Source: Streptomyces tuirus
GTDB lineage: Bacteria > Actinomycetota > Actinomycetes > Streptomycetales > Streptomycetaceae
NCBI RefSeq assembly: GCF_014701095.1
Contig: NZ_AP023439.1
Span: 2,406,001-2,470,000 of the forward strand
Direction: 5' to 3'
Length of the DNA: 64,000 nt
Positions 56,991-64,000 of the stretch are shown here, piece after piece. Within the stretch, counting starts at the first letter, position 1. Each line of letters opens with the position of its first letter. A model generated the notes under the pieces. The model saw nothing but the letters and a program-made list of their open reading frames with translations, was not told the DNA's origin and ran no database searches. Position numbers and translations under genes: made by a program.

Positions 56991-58031
56991 ATGACCCACA
57001 ACACCCCGCTCTCCCCCCGCCTCCCGCACGACCTGTCCGGCGGTGGCCGCCCCCGTGTGATGACGACCGCCCAGCTCCGCTCACACGGCGTCTCCACGGC
57101 CGAGACGAACGGGCAGTGCCGCGCGGGCGGCCCCTGGCAGCAGCTCCTCCCCGGCGTCGTCCTGCTCCACCCGGGCCCGCCGACCAGCGAGGAGCGGCTG
57201 CACGCGGTGCTGATGTACGCGGCGCGGGAACGCGGCAGCGGGGTGCCCGCCCAGCCCGGCGCGGGCCGGGCGCACGCCCCCGCCTATCCCGAGGTGATGA
57301 TCACGGGCCTGGCCGCGCTGACGCTGCACGGCTTCTCCTCCACTCCCCCGCTGCCGTCCCTGGACGCCATCGACGTCCTGGTCCCGCGGCTGCGGCGGCT
57401 GCGCTCCACGGGCTGCGCGCGCATCGTCCGCACACCCGTCATGCCCGCGCCCGAGCAGGTCACGGGGGTGCCGGTGGCGCCGGTCGCCCGCGCGCTGGCC
57501 GACGCGGTGGCCGAACTGGCGGACGCCGGCGTCGTCCGCCGGCTGCTCACGGAGGCGGTCCGCGGTGGGCACTGCGACCCGACGGCGGTGGTCCGCGAGC
57601 TGAACCAGGCCCGGCTGCTGAGCCGCCCGCACGTGGTGGACGCGGTGGAGTCCCTGCTCGCCGAGGGCCGGGCACGGGCGGAGGACCGTCTGTACCGGAT
57701 GGTCCACGAGTACGGCCTGCCCGACCCGGTCTGGAACGTCGACCTGCGCCTGCCCGGCGGCCCCTACCTGGGCGGCCTCGACGCGTACTGGCCCGAACAG
57801 GCGGTGGCCGTGGAGCTCGACACCCGGGCGCCCCGCCAGGACGACGACGCCCTGTGGTCCGAGTACGCCCGCAAGCGCGAGCACCTGGAGCGGCTCGGCA
57901 TCACGGTCGTCCACATCACGCCGCGCAAGCTCCGCGACTCCCCGGAGCAGCAGGCGACGGTGCTCCGCACGGCCCTGATGGCCTCAGCCGACCGCGAACC
58001 GGCCGCGTACGTCGTGGTGCTGCCCCGTTAG
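56991..58031 (+). CDS. AbiEi-like/PD-(D/E)XK-like conserved actinobacterial protein
   Basis: The 346-residue protein has an N-terminal winged-helix-like region (RVMTTAQLRSHGVSTAETNGQCRAGGPWQQLLPGVVLLHPGPP) resembling AbiEi antitoxins. The C-terminal part could be a Vsr/DUF559-like nuclease fold: WPEQAVAVELDTRAPRQDDD supplies an ExD-type acidic pair and YARKREHLERLGITVVHITP the Lys and core strand. No AbiEii toxin gene is adjacent. The function is unknown; DNA binding or nuclease activity is an inference. The start at 56991 is tentative; TTG at 56982 is possible. Confidence 0.65.
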   Translation: MTHNTPLSPRLPHDLSGGGRPRVMTTAQLRSHGVSTAETNGQCRAGGPWQQLLPGVVLLHPGPPTSEERLHAVLMYAARERGSGVPAQPGAGRAHAPAYPEVMITGLAALTLHGFSSTPPLPSLDAIDVLVPRLRRLRSTGCARIVRTPVMPAPEQVTGVPVAPVARALADAVAELADAGVVRRLLTEAVRGGHCDPTAVVRELNQARLLSRPHVVDAVESLLAEGRARAEDRLYRMVHEYGLPDPVWNVDLRLPGGPYLGGLDAYWPEQAVAVELDTRAPRQDDDALWSEYARKREHLERLGITVVHITPRKLRDSPEQQATVLRTALMASADREPAAYVVVLPR

Positions 58032-58239
58032 GGAAGGACGCGGGGGCAGGACCAGGAGGGGAGAGGAGGGGCCGCCGGGCGTTCGCCGGCGGCCTCTGCT
58101 CGGCGGTCTTCCCATCGCCGGCTTCAAGGCAAATGGCGGGACCGCCTGCTCCTTTGCCGATTTCGTGCTTTCAGAAGCCGGGCAAAGGGCGCTACATGCA
58201 AGCACCACCTCGTTCTTGCGCAGGTGCACCGTGAGGATG

Positions 58240-58620
58240 TCAGTCACCGAAGGGAATTCGGTCATCGAAGTCAGCGTCATCTGGGAACACAGGCGGTAGC
58301 CATCCTCGTGAGCTAGCAAGCTTGAGTAGCTCTTCAGGCACCTGAACCCGGTACTTTTCGACGTAGTACGGATATGAGCTGGGCCAGAACCAAACCCCGT
58401 CCGTTTGAACACTGAGTTCCGCGACGAACGGCCTGTCAGGGTCGACTTCGTCATACACTCCGACGCCAGAAACCGTAATCTGATGCGCGTTCCGAAGGTA
58501 CGAAGCGATGGATTCCACGGGGCCCGCATATTTGCCGCGGGAGTCGGCAAGCGTCGGCTGGCCAGGTTCCCCGAATTCCGTGTCGCTGTAAAACCCAGCC
58601 GGTCGGAGCTTTTCGCTCAT
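58240..58620 (-). CDS. Presumed immunity protein for the RHS toxin
   Basis: The 126-residue acidic protein (SEKLRPAGFYSDTEFGEPG... DDADFDDRIPFGD) has no family that I recognise. Its ATG overlaps the toxin gene's TGA by 4 bases (ATGA), the typical place for an immunity gene. It is rich in aromatics (FWPSSYPYYVEKYRV) and visibly less GC-rich than its neighbours, consistent with recent exchange of the toxin-immunity cassette. GGGAGGG lies upstream. The role is inferred from position. Confidence 0.7.
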   Translation of the reverse strand: MSEKLRPAGFYSDTEFGEPGQPTLADSRGKYAGPVESIASYLRNAHQITVSGVGVYDEVDPDRPFVAELSVQTDGVWFWPSSYPYYVEKYRVQVPEELLKLASSRGWLPPVFPDDADFDDRIPFGD

Positions 58621-61600
58621 CCTTTGTTCCCTCCCGGTTGAAACAACTTCCACTCGCCAGTCTTTCCGTACGGCTTTGGAGAGACACGCAAAACGCCGTT
58701 ACCCTTGGCCCAGACTATTTCGGTCGGAGCCAACACCTTGACGCCCAGGGAGTTCGACAGGTTTTGCGCGGAAGTAGCTCCGCACGATCCCGTATTGCAG
58801 GCAATCAGGCGGATCGGCGAACCGTCCCATCCCGGGTCTTTCCTGACGAGGTTCGCAACAGTCCGGTGGCTGACGCGCTCCGCCGACCCTGATACGAAGG
58901 CAAAATTGTCCTTGGCGCCATGGATGATCACGTCATAGTAACCCTCCTTGGACAAGGCCTTCGATGCGTTGACTCCGAACTGGTCGGTGGCGAGTACGAG
59001 CTTGCCGCTCCCTGCGGACGCGGCGCCCCTTGCGGCCGCTCGGCTCCCTTCGGCGCCTCCAGCCACGCTGCCGATTCTGAGCGCGCCCCAAGCAGGCTTG
59101 ATCAGATTACCCAAACCGCCAGTCAGCGCTCCGACGAGCAGGTCGGTAGGTGTCGTCGGCTGGCACTGCGCGGTGTTGATGGCCCATGTGAGCCCCATGC
59201 CAATGGCCGCGTCGGTGACAACGGCAACGCCGAGAGCTCGTCCGCCCTGCAGCCCCAGCTGTGTGGCCAGCGCGGTGCCGGCCGGGGCGAGGAAACCGCC
59301 GACTGCTCCGACGACTGCGCCTTGTCCCGTAGCGGCAGCGAAGTCGCCCCAGTCGAAGTCGTCCCTGTGGCTGAGGGCGTAGACCCCACCGCCGACGACA
59401 CCGCCGATAAGAGCGCCAACGCACATCGGGCACTGGCCGGACGGATCTGACAGGTTGGCTGGGTCGTTGTCGGCGTAGTTGTACGGGGACTGGTTGGGGT
59501 TGTCCGCGGCGGACGGGATCGGGTCCTGGGTGGTGAAGCGGCGCTGGGCGGTGTCGTAGGAGCGGGCCCGGAGCTGGAGACGGTCGGGGAGGTACTGGTC
59601 CTTGTACTGGCCGGTGTAGCCGAAGGGGCTGGTTTGGCCGCCGGTGATGGTGGCTTTGCCGGTCGGGGAGCCCCAGGCGCTGTAGGTGTAGCGGTAGTTG
59701 TCCGTGCCTGCTGCGTCGTATACCGCGCTGGTGGAGTTCTGGCGGTCCTGGGTGAAGTAGTAGGTGCCGGCGGTGCGGTCCATGGAGCGGGCCGTGCCGT
59801 CGGGGTCGTAGTGGTAGTCCGCGAGCAGGGCGCCGGCTGCGTTGGTGTCGGTGGCGAGCTGCGGGAGCGGGTTGTTGATGTCCCAGCGGGATGTTCCGGC
59901 GAGCGCGTTGTTCTTGTTGACCGTGGTGCGGTTGCCGTCGGCGTCGTAGGTGAACCCGTACGTGTTGGTGCCGATGGTCGCGGACTTAAGGCGGCCCGAT
60001 GGGTCGTACGCGTACGTGCCGTCGTCGTCCTTGGTCTGATTGCCGTCGTCGTCGTAACCGAAGCTCGTGGTCGTTGTGCCGCTCGTCGTCGACTGCAACC
60101 GGTCGCCGTCGTCGTAGGCGTAGGTGGTCGTGGAGCTTGAGCTCGCTGCCGTCTTGAGGTTGCCGACCTTGTCGTAGCCGTACGAGGTGCCGGCGGCGCC
60201 TGTGAGGCACGACGTGGCGGATGTGTCGGTGCACACGCGGGTCATGCGACCGGCGTCGTCGTACGCGTAGCGGGTCGGGTAGCCCGTGCCGGGCTTGTCG
60301 CCGACCAGACGGTTGTTCTCGTCATAGGTGAAGGTGTTGCTGACGGTGGGCGAGGTCAGCGTTGCCAGGCGTCCGGCCTCGTCGTACGCGCGCGTCTCGC
60401 TGCGGGCCGTGGTGGTGGGCAGGGTGACCGAGGTGAGGTTTCCCGCCTTGTCGTAGCCGTAGGAGACGGCCTTGGAGTTGGTCGTCCGGGTCTTGGTACG
60501 ACCGACCTTGTCGTAGCCGTAACTTGTGGTCCGACCGTCCGGGTAGGCACGGGACTTGAGGGTGTCGTCGGTGTTCCAGACGTAGGTGAACGGCTTCGTC
60601 GCGCCCGGTGACGTGATCGTCTGGATCTTGTCGTCGTCGTCGTACGTCAGCGTGCGGCTGCCGGTGGCGTCGGTGACGGTCTTCAGGCGGCTCGCGTCGT
60701 CATAGCCGTACGTCTGAGCCGCGGTGCCGTCGGAGTACGTGATCTTCGTCGGCAGGTTGCGCGCGTCGACCGTGGTGGTGATGGTCTGCGCGCGGGCGTT
60801 GGTGTACTTGGTGCGGTTGCCGTCGAGGTCGTACTCATAGGCGACCGTCTTGCCCAGCGGGTTCTTGACCGACGTCAGCTGGCCTTCGTCGTTGTAGCCG
60901 TAGGTGCTGGTGTGCGTGTTGGCGTCGGTGCTGGTCTCGAGGAAGCCGGCCTTGTTGTAGGTGAAGGCGATCGCTCCGGTGTCCGGGGCTGTGACCTTCT
61001 TCGGTCGGTTGAGCTCGTCGTACTCGTAGACAGTCTGCTTGTTGCGGGCGTCGGTGACAGAGCCGACGTTGCCGACGGCGTCGTAGCCGGTCTTGCGCTG
61101 GTGGCCGAGCGGGTCGGTGGAAGACGTGGGATTGCCGGCCGCGTCGTAGCCGTACTTCCAGGTGTACTTCGCCGGGTCGGCGCCGGTGACGTTGCCGCGC
61201 GGGTCGACGGTGGTGGCGTGGTTGCCGTCGTCGTCGTAGGTGTAGGTGGTGCGCTCGGCTTCGGGGGAGACTTCGGCGGCCAGGTGGCTGTCGTCGTCGT
61301 ACTCGTAGGTGGTGAGGTAGCCGGCCCAGGTCTTCGACGATTTCAGTCGGTTGTTGTCGTCGTAGTCCAGCGTCATGCCGTGGCCGAGGCCGTCGGTGGT
61401 CTTCACGACGCTGCCGTTGTCGTCGTAGGTGACGCTGCGGGTGTGGCTGAGTGGATCGGTGACCGACAGCGGCCGGTTGTCCGCGTCCCAGGTGAAGGCG
61501 GTGGTCTTGCCGAGCGGGTCGGTCACGGTCTTGCGGTTGCCGACCTTGTCGTATCCGACCTTCCAGGTGTACTGCTTCGGGTCGGCACCCGTGGCGTTGC

Positions 61601-64000
61601 CGCGGGCGGTCACCACCTGAATCTGGTTGCCGGCCTTGTCGTACGCGTAGGTGACGGTCGCGCCCCGACGGTTGGTCTCCTTGCCGAGCCTCCCGACCGG
61701 GTCATAGTCCAGGACCGTCTGCTTCAGCGCCGGGTCCGTGATCGTCTTCAGGCGGCCCGCGTCGTTGTAGGTGTAGGCCGTGACGCGCTTGGCGGCATCC
61801 GTGACCGTGCGAAGGTTGCCGAGCTCGTCGTAGTCGTAGGACGTGGTGTTGCCACGCGCGTCGGTGACTGTCTTGACACGGTTCGCGGGGTCGTACGTGT
61901 AGGCGGTCGTGTACTTGGCCGGGTCCGCGCCGGTGAGGTTGCCACGAGGGTCGACGACCGTCTTCACCTGTCCCGATGGGAAGTAGGTGTAGGTGGTCCT
62001 GTTGCCCTTCGGGGTAGTGACCGACGTCAGGTTGCCGTCGGTGTCATAGCCGTACTTCGTGGTCTTGCCACGCGGTGTGGTGACGGTTTCCAGTAGCCCC
62101 GTGGTGGCGTTGTAGCCGTACGTCGTCGTCTTGCCGAGCGGGTCCTTGACGGTGCTGACCTGGTTGGCCGTGGTGTAGCCGAAGATGTAGTCGTTGTACT
62201 CGCCGTCCGTGTAGGTGGCCACGTTGCCCTTGGCGTCGTACGTCCACTCCTCATCCGACGAGGCATTGGACCGGCTCTTCAGACGCCCCTGGGTGTCGTA
62301 CTCCCACTTGGTCTCGCGGATCTCCGCATCGATCGTGCTCGTGCGGTTGAAGAATTTGTCATAGCGGTAGTAACTCTTGTTGTTCAGCGGGTCGATCTGC
62401 GTGAACAGGACGTTCTTGTAGTAGACGTCCGTCCACACGCCGCCGTCCGGAGCTGTGACGTCGACCTGGTCGAAGACACCGTTCCTCGAGTAGGTGAACT
62501 TCGTGTCGTGCCCCAAGGCGTCCGTCTGGGATGCGACCCGGCCCTGCGTGTCGTACGTGTTGAACGTGACTTGCTTGTTCCGGGCGTTCGTCACCTTGTT
62601 GACCCGGCCAGAGGCGTCGTACCCGTAGGACTCCGTCTCGCCGTCCAGGGCTGTCACGCCGGTCAGCCGGTCGCCCGTGTAGCTGTAGTCGACCACCCGG
62701 CCGTCGGACAGCGTCACCGTGTCCAGCCGGTCACCCGCATAAGCGAGTTTGGCTGCTCGGCCGACCGCGTCCGTGATGGTGGTGGGCTTGCCGCCCGTGT
62801 ACGTCAGGGACAGGCCGCGGCCAGTGCGGTCCTTGACTGCGGTCAACTGGCCATTGGCATTGAAGGCGTACGTCGACTGCTCGGCGGTCGTCAGCGTGTA
62901 GCCGCTGCCATCGGTTGCCAGCTTGGAGCGGGCCTGACCTGGGGCGGTGAAGGCTCCACCAGACTTCTTGATGTACGTGTGCCGGGTGCCGCCCTCCCCG
63001 ACCAACACCGCATCACCGTCGGCCTCGATCTTCAGCCGCGTTTCCCACGGCACCTGCCAGCCCTTGCCGAGCGCTCCGGTTTCGGTGTTGTCGGACGAGT
63101 AGACGCGTCCGAGCTGCAACGGAACGCCGGGAGCCGGGACCTCGGCGTCGGTGAACACCTCCGTGAAGGCGCCGGTAGCCGTATTCACGGGGTCGGCACG
63201 CATCACCGTCGTACCGGCGGCACCACTGGCGTCACCGCACACCGCGGCACATGCCGCGCCCTCGGGCAGGGACGGCACGATGTAGAACATGTTGTACGAG
63301 CCGCAGGACTCGGTGTCCGTGGGGTCGTCCGTCACGGTCGTGCAAGCCCAGATGGTGAAGCTGGGGACCTGCTGAGTGCACTCCGTGGTGGGCACGGTGA
63401 AAGACGCGTTCACCACCGGGAACACCTTGTCGGTGTTCAAGGTCGGCGCCTGGACCGTCTGCCCGAAGTCGACGAACTGAACGTCGTCGTTGCTCAGGCG
63501 ACAGCCGTAGTAGTCCACCTTCCAGCGCACCTTCACCGGGTGCACCTCGGTGTCCGCGCCTCCGGACTGCCAGATCGCCGCGGAGACCTGCAAGGGCTCG
63601 CCCGGCACAGCCGCACCGATGTGGTTGCCGAGTGCCATCAGCCAACCGCCTTGCTGCGCGGCGGCGTTACCGAACGGGTCGGCCGTCACCTGATACAGGG
63701 CACCGCTGGAGTACGAAGCCGCGTCGCTGCCGGCGGCGAACGAGGCCTGGTCGATGCTGCCGCCAGGACTGCGGCGGGTGGCCGGAACACGCGAGGACAT
63801 GAGTCCTGGCTTTCGCAGTTGCCGCTGATTCTGCTTCAGCAGCTTGATCTGCGCTGCCGTGGCCGGTTTGCTCTTCGTCGTCGGCAGGGCCCGCGCCCTG
63901 CTCGGCTTGGCCCGGTCCTTCGTCTGCGCCCGCCGCTCCTGCGGCGTGACGGGCTTGTGGTGCGCGGCGGGCTGCGGGCCCCGGTATCGGGCCTCGTTAC
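58617..64000 (-). CDS. RHS/YD-repeat polymorphic toxin, partial (N-terminus beyond the right edge)
   Basis: At least 1,790 residues are visible, and the frame stays open to the window end. In order come a basic linker, an N-terminal beta-rich region with Cys pairs, and a DUF6531-like start of the shell (DPVNTATGAFTEVFTDAEVP). About 30 or more YD repeats (YDxxGRL, TYxYDxxG) follow, then the RHS core ending QYLPDRLQLRARSYDTAQRRFTTQDPI and SPYNYADNDPANLSDPSG. Next is a hydrophobic pre-toxin stretch (ALIGGVVGGGVYAL, GAVGGFLAPAGTALA), and last a C-terminal domain of ~130 residues. That domain has a His-Gly (YDVIIHGAKDN, His at 58920-58922) and a Cys (RLIACNTGS, Cys at 58797-58799), like clan CD peptidases. 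The shell would enclose the toxin until release. The toxin type is inferred. Confidence 0.9.
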   Translation of the reverse strand, partial: NEARYRGPQPAAHHKPVTPQERRAQTKDRAKPSRARALPTTKSKPATAAQIKLLKQNQRQLRKPGLMSSRVPATRRSPGGSIDQASFAAGSDAASYSSGALYQVTADPFGNAAAQQGGWLMALGNHIGAAVPGEPLQVSAAIWQSGGADTEVHPVKVRWKVDYYGCRLSNDDVQFVDFGQTVQAPTLNTDKVFPVVNASFTVPTTECTQQVPSFTIWACTTVTDDPTDTESCGSYNMFYIVPSLPEGAACAAVCGDASGAAGTTVMRADPVNTATGAFTEVFTDAEVPAPGVPLQLGRVYSSDNTETGALGKGWQVPWETRLKIEADGDAVLVGEGGTRHTYIKKSGGAFTAPGQARSKLATDGSGYTLTTAEQSTYAFNANGQLTAVKDRTGRGLSLTYTGGKPTTITDAVGRAAKLAYAGDRLDTVTLSDGRVVDYSYTGDRLTGVTALDGETESYGYDASGRVNKVTNARNKQVTFNTYDTQGRVASQTDALGHDTKFTYSRNGVFDQVDVTAPDGGVWTDVYYKNVLFTQIDPLNNKSYYRYDKFFNRTSTIDAEIRETKWEYDTQGRLKSRSNASSDEEWTYDAKGNVATYTDGEYNDYIFGYTTANQVSTVKDPLGKTTTYGYNATTGLLETVTTPRGKTTKYGYDTDGNLTSVTTPKGNRTTYTYFPSGQVKTVVDPRGNLTGADPAKYTTAYTYDPANRVKTVTDARGNTTSYDYDELGNLRTVTDAAKRVTAYTYNDAGRLKTITDPALKQTVLDYDPVGRLGKETNRRGATVTYAYDKAGNQIQVVTARGNATGADPKQYTWKVGYDKVGNRKTVTDPLGKTTAFTWDADNRPLSVTDPLSHTRSVTYDDNGSVVKTTDGLGHGMTLDYDDNNRLKSSKTWAGYLTTYEYDDDSHLAAEVSPEAERTTYTYDDDGNHATTVDPRGNVTGADPAKYTWKYGYDAAGNPTSSTDPLGHQRKTGYDAVGNVGSVTDARNKQTVYEYDELNRPKKVTAPDTGAIAFTYNKAGFLETSTDANTHTSTYGYNDEGQLTSVKNPLGKTVAYEYDLDGNRTKYTNARAQTITTTVDARNLPTKITYSDGTAAQTYGYDDASRLKTVTDATGSRTLTYDDDDKIQTITSPGATKPFTYVWNTDDTLKSRAYPDGRTTSYGYDKVGRTKTRTTNSKAVSYGYDKAGNLTSVTLPTTTARSETRAYDEAGRLATLTSPTVSNTFTYDENNRLVGDKPGTGYPTRYAYDDAGRMTRVCTDTSATSCLTGAAGTSYGYDKVGNLKTAASSSSTTTYAYDDGDRLQSTTSGTTTTSFGYDDDGNQTKDDDGTYAYDPSGRLKSATIGTNTYGFTYDADGNRTTVNKNNALAGTSRWDINNPLPQLATDTNAAGALLADYHYDPDGTARSMDRTAGTYYFTQDRQNSTSAVYDAAGTDNYRYTYSAWGSPTGKATITGGQTSPFGYTGQYKDQYLPDRLQLRARSYDTAQRRFTTQDPIPSAADNPNQSPYNYADNDPANLSDPSGQCPMCVGALIGGVVGGGVYALSHRDDFDWGDFAAATGQGAVVGAVGGFLAPAGTALATQLGLQGGRALGVAVVTDAAIGMGLTWAINTAQCQPTTPTDLLVGALTGGLGNLIKPAWGALRIGSVAGGAEGSRAAARGAASAGSGKLVLATDQFGVNASKALSKEGYYDVIIHGAKDNFAFVSGSAERVSHRTVANLVRKDPGWDGSPIRLIACNTGSCGATSAQNLSNSLGVKVLAPTEIVWAKGNGVLRVSPKPYGKTGEWKLFQPGGNKG

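Noticed and set aside
57116..58234. 372-codon plus-strand ORF overlapping the AbiEi-like gene
   Set aside because: It is a shifted frame of the same region with Arg/Gly/Pro-rich shadow composition.
59500..62900. CRISPR-like periodic repeats
   Set aside because: The periodicity is that of YD-repeat codons in a continuous reading frame; units diverge and there are no uniform spacers.

Overview
The window is a high-GC actinobacterial chromosome segment, almost certainly from a Streptomyces. The evidence is strong codon bias, many GTG starts, GGAGG-type ribosome sites, GC-rich hairpin terminators and gene order. The run mreB - ndk - DUF4233 - folC - valS - clpX - clpP2 - clpP1 - tig, then fpg, rpiB, sodF and pepN, matches, as I recall it, the conserved core around S. 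coelicolor SCO2611-SCO2643. The left half is mostly core genome. Accessory DNA is inserted mainly between 26 and 64 kb.

1-12 kb (mostly minus strand): cell shape (mreB, cut by the left edge), nucleotide metabolism (ndk), folate (folC), valyl-tRNA synthetase, and the protein quality-control block clpX/clpP2/clpP1/tig. Two tRNA genes follow, Pro(TGG) and Gly(TCC). 12.4-13.6 kb holds a decayed Ser/Thr kinase-PQQ gene. 13.7-25.7 kb carries a small membrane protein, a membrane acyltransferase with an overlapping leaderless upstream ORF, an HD-domain protein, a SpoIIE-type phosphatase, an Eis-like acetyltransferase, a Fpg/Nei glycosylase, rpiB, an amino-acid permease, a transmembrane Ser/Thr kinase and an LPXTG surface protein. 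bioY follows at 25.7-26.4 kb.

26.6-33.2 kb is a sulfur-scavenging cluster. It has a short SRRxVDL-type leader peptide, a ROK regulator, a 12-codon Cys-rich upstream ORF followed by a strong hairpin, then an aliphatic-sulfonate-type ABC transporter (binding protein, permease, ATPase), an FMN-dependent monooxygenase and a TauD-type dioxygenase. The layout suggests control by cysteine supply through translation of the short ORFs. A second amino-acid permease follows.

34.6-37.3 kb is the most notable defence-like locus. A small helical protein ends in a RHIM-like amyloid motif and overlaps by 4 nt an NLR-type NTPase with TPRs that begins with a matching motif. This is the two-gene Bell/NLR amyloid-signalling arrangement. 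sodF follows, with a canonical nickel-responsive (Nur) operator on its promoter, then an IS110-family element.

39.7-51.9 kb is a divergent carbohydrate/polyol locus. On the left are a phosphatase and an FGGY kinase. On the right is a long, mostly overlapping operon: binding protein with a TTA codon, two permeases, two different ATPases, a DeoR regulator, a 2-hydroxyacid dehydrogenase, a second FGGY kinase and a Tat-exported glycerophosphodiesterase. A palindromic operator lies between the divergent arms.

52-64 kb has a mycothiol-type thioredoxin-fold reductase, pepN, a stand-alone TnpB element inserted exactly at the end of pepN, an AbiEi/PD-(D/E)XK-like protein, and a large RHS/YD-repeat polymorphic toxin that runs off the right edge. 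The toxin ends in a possible caspase-like cysteine-protease domain and overlaps its presumed immunity gene.
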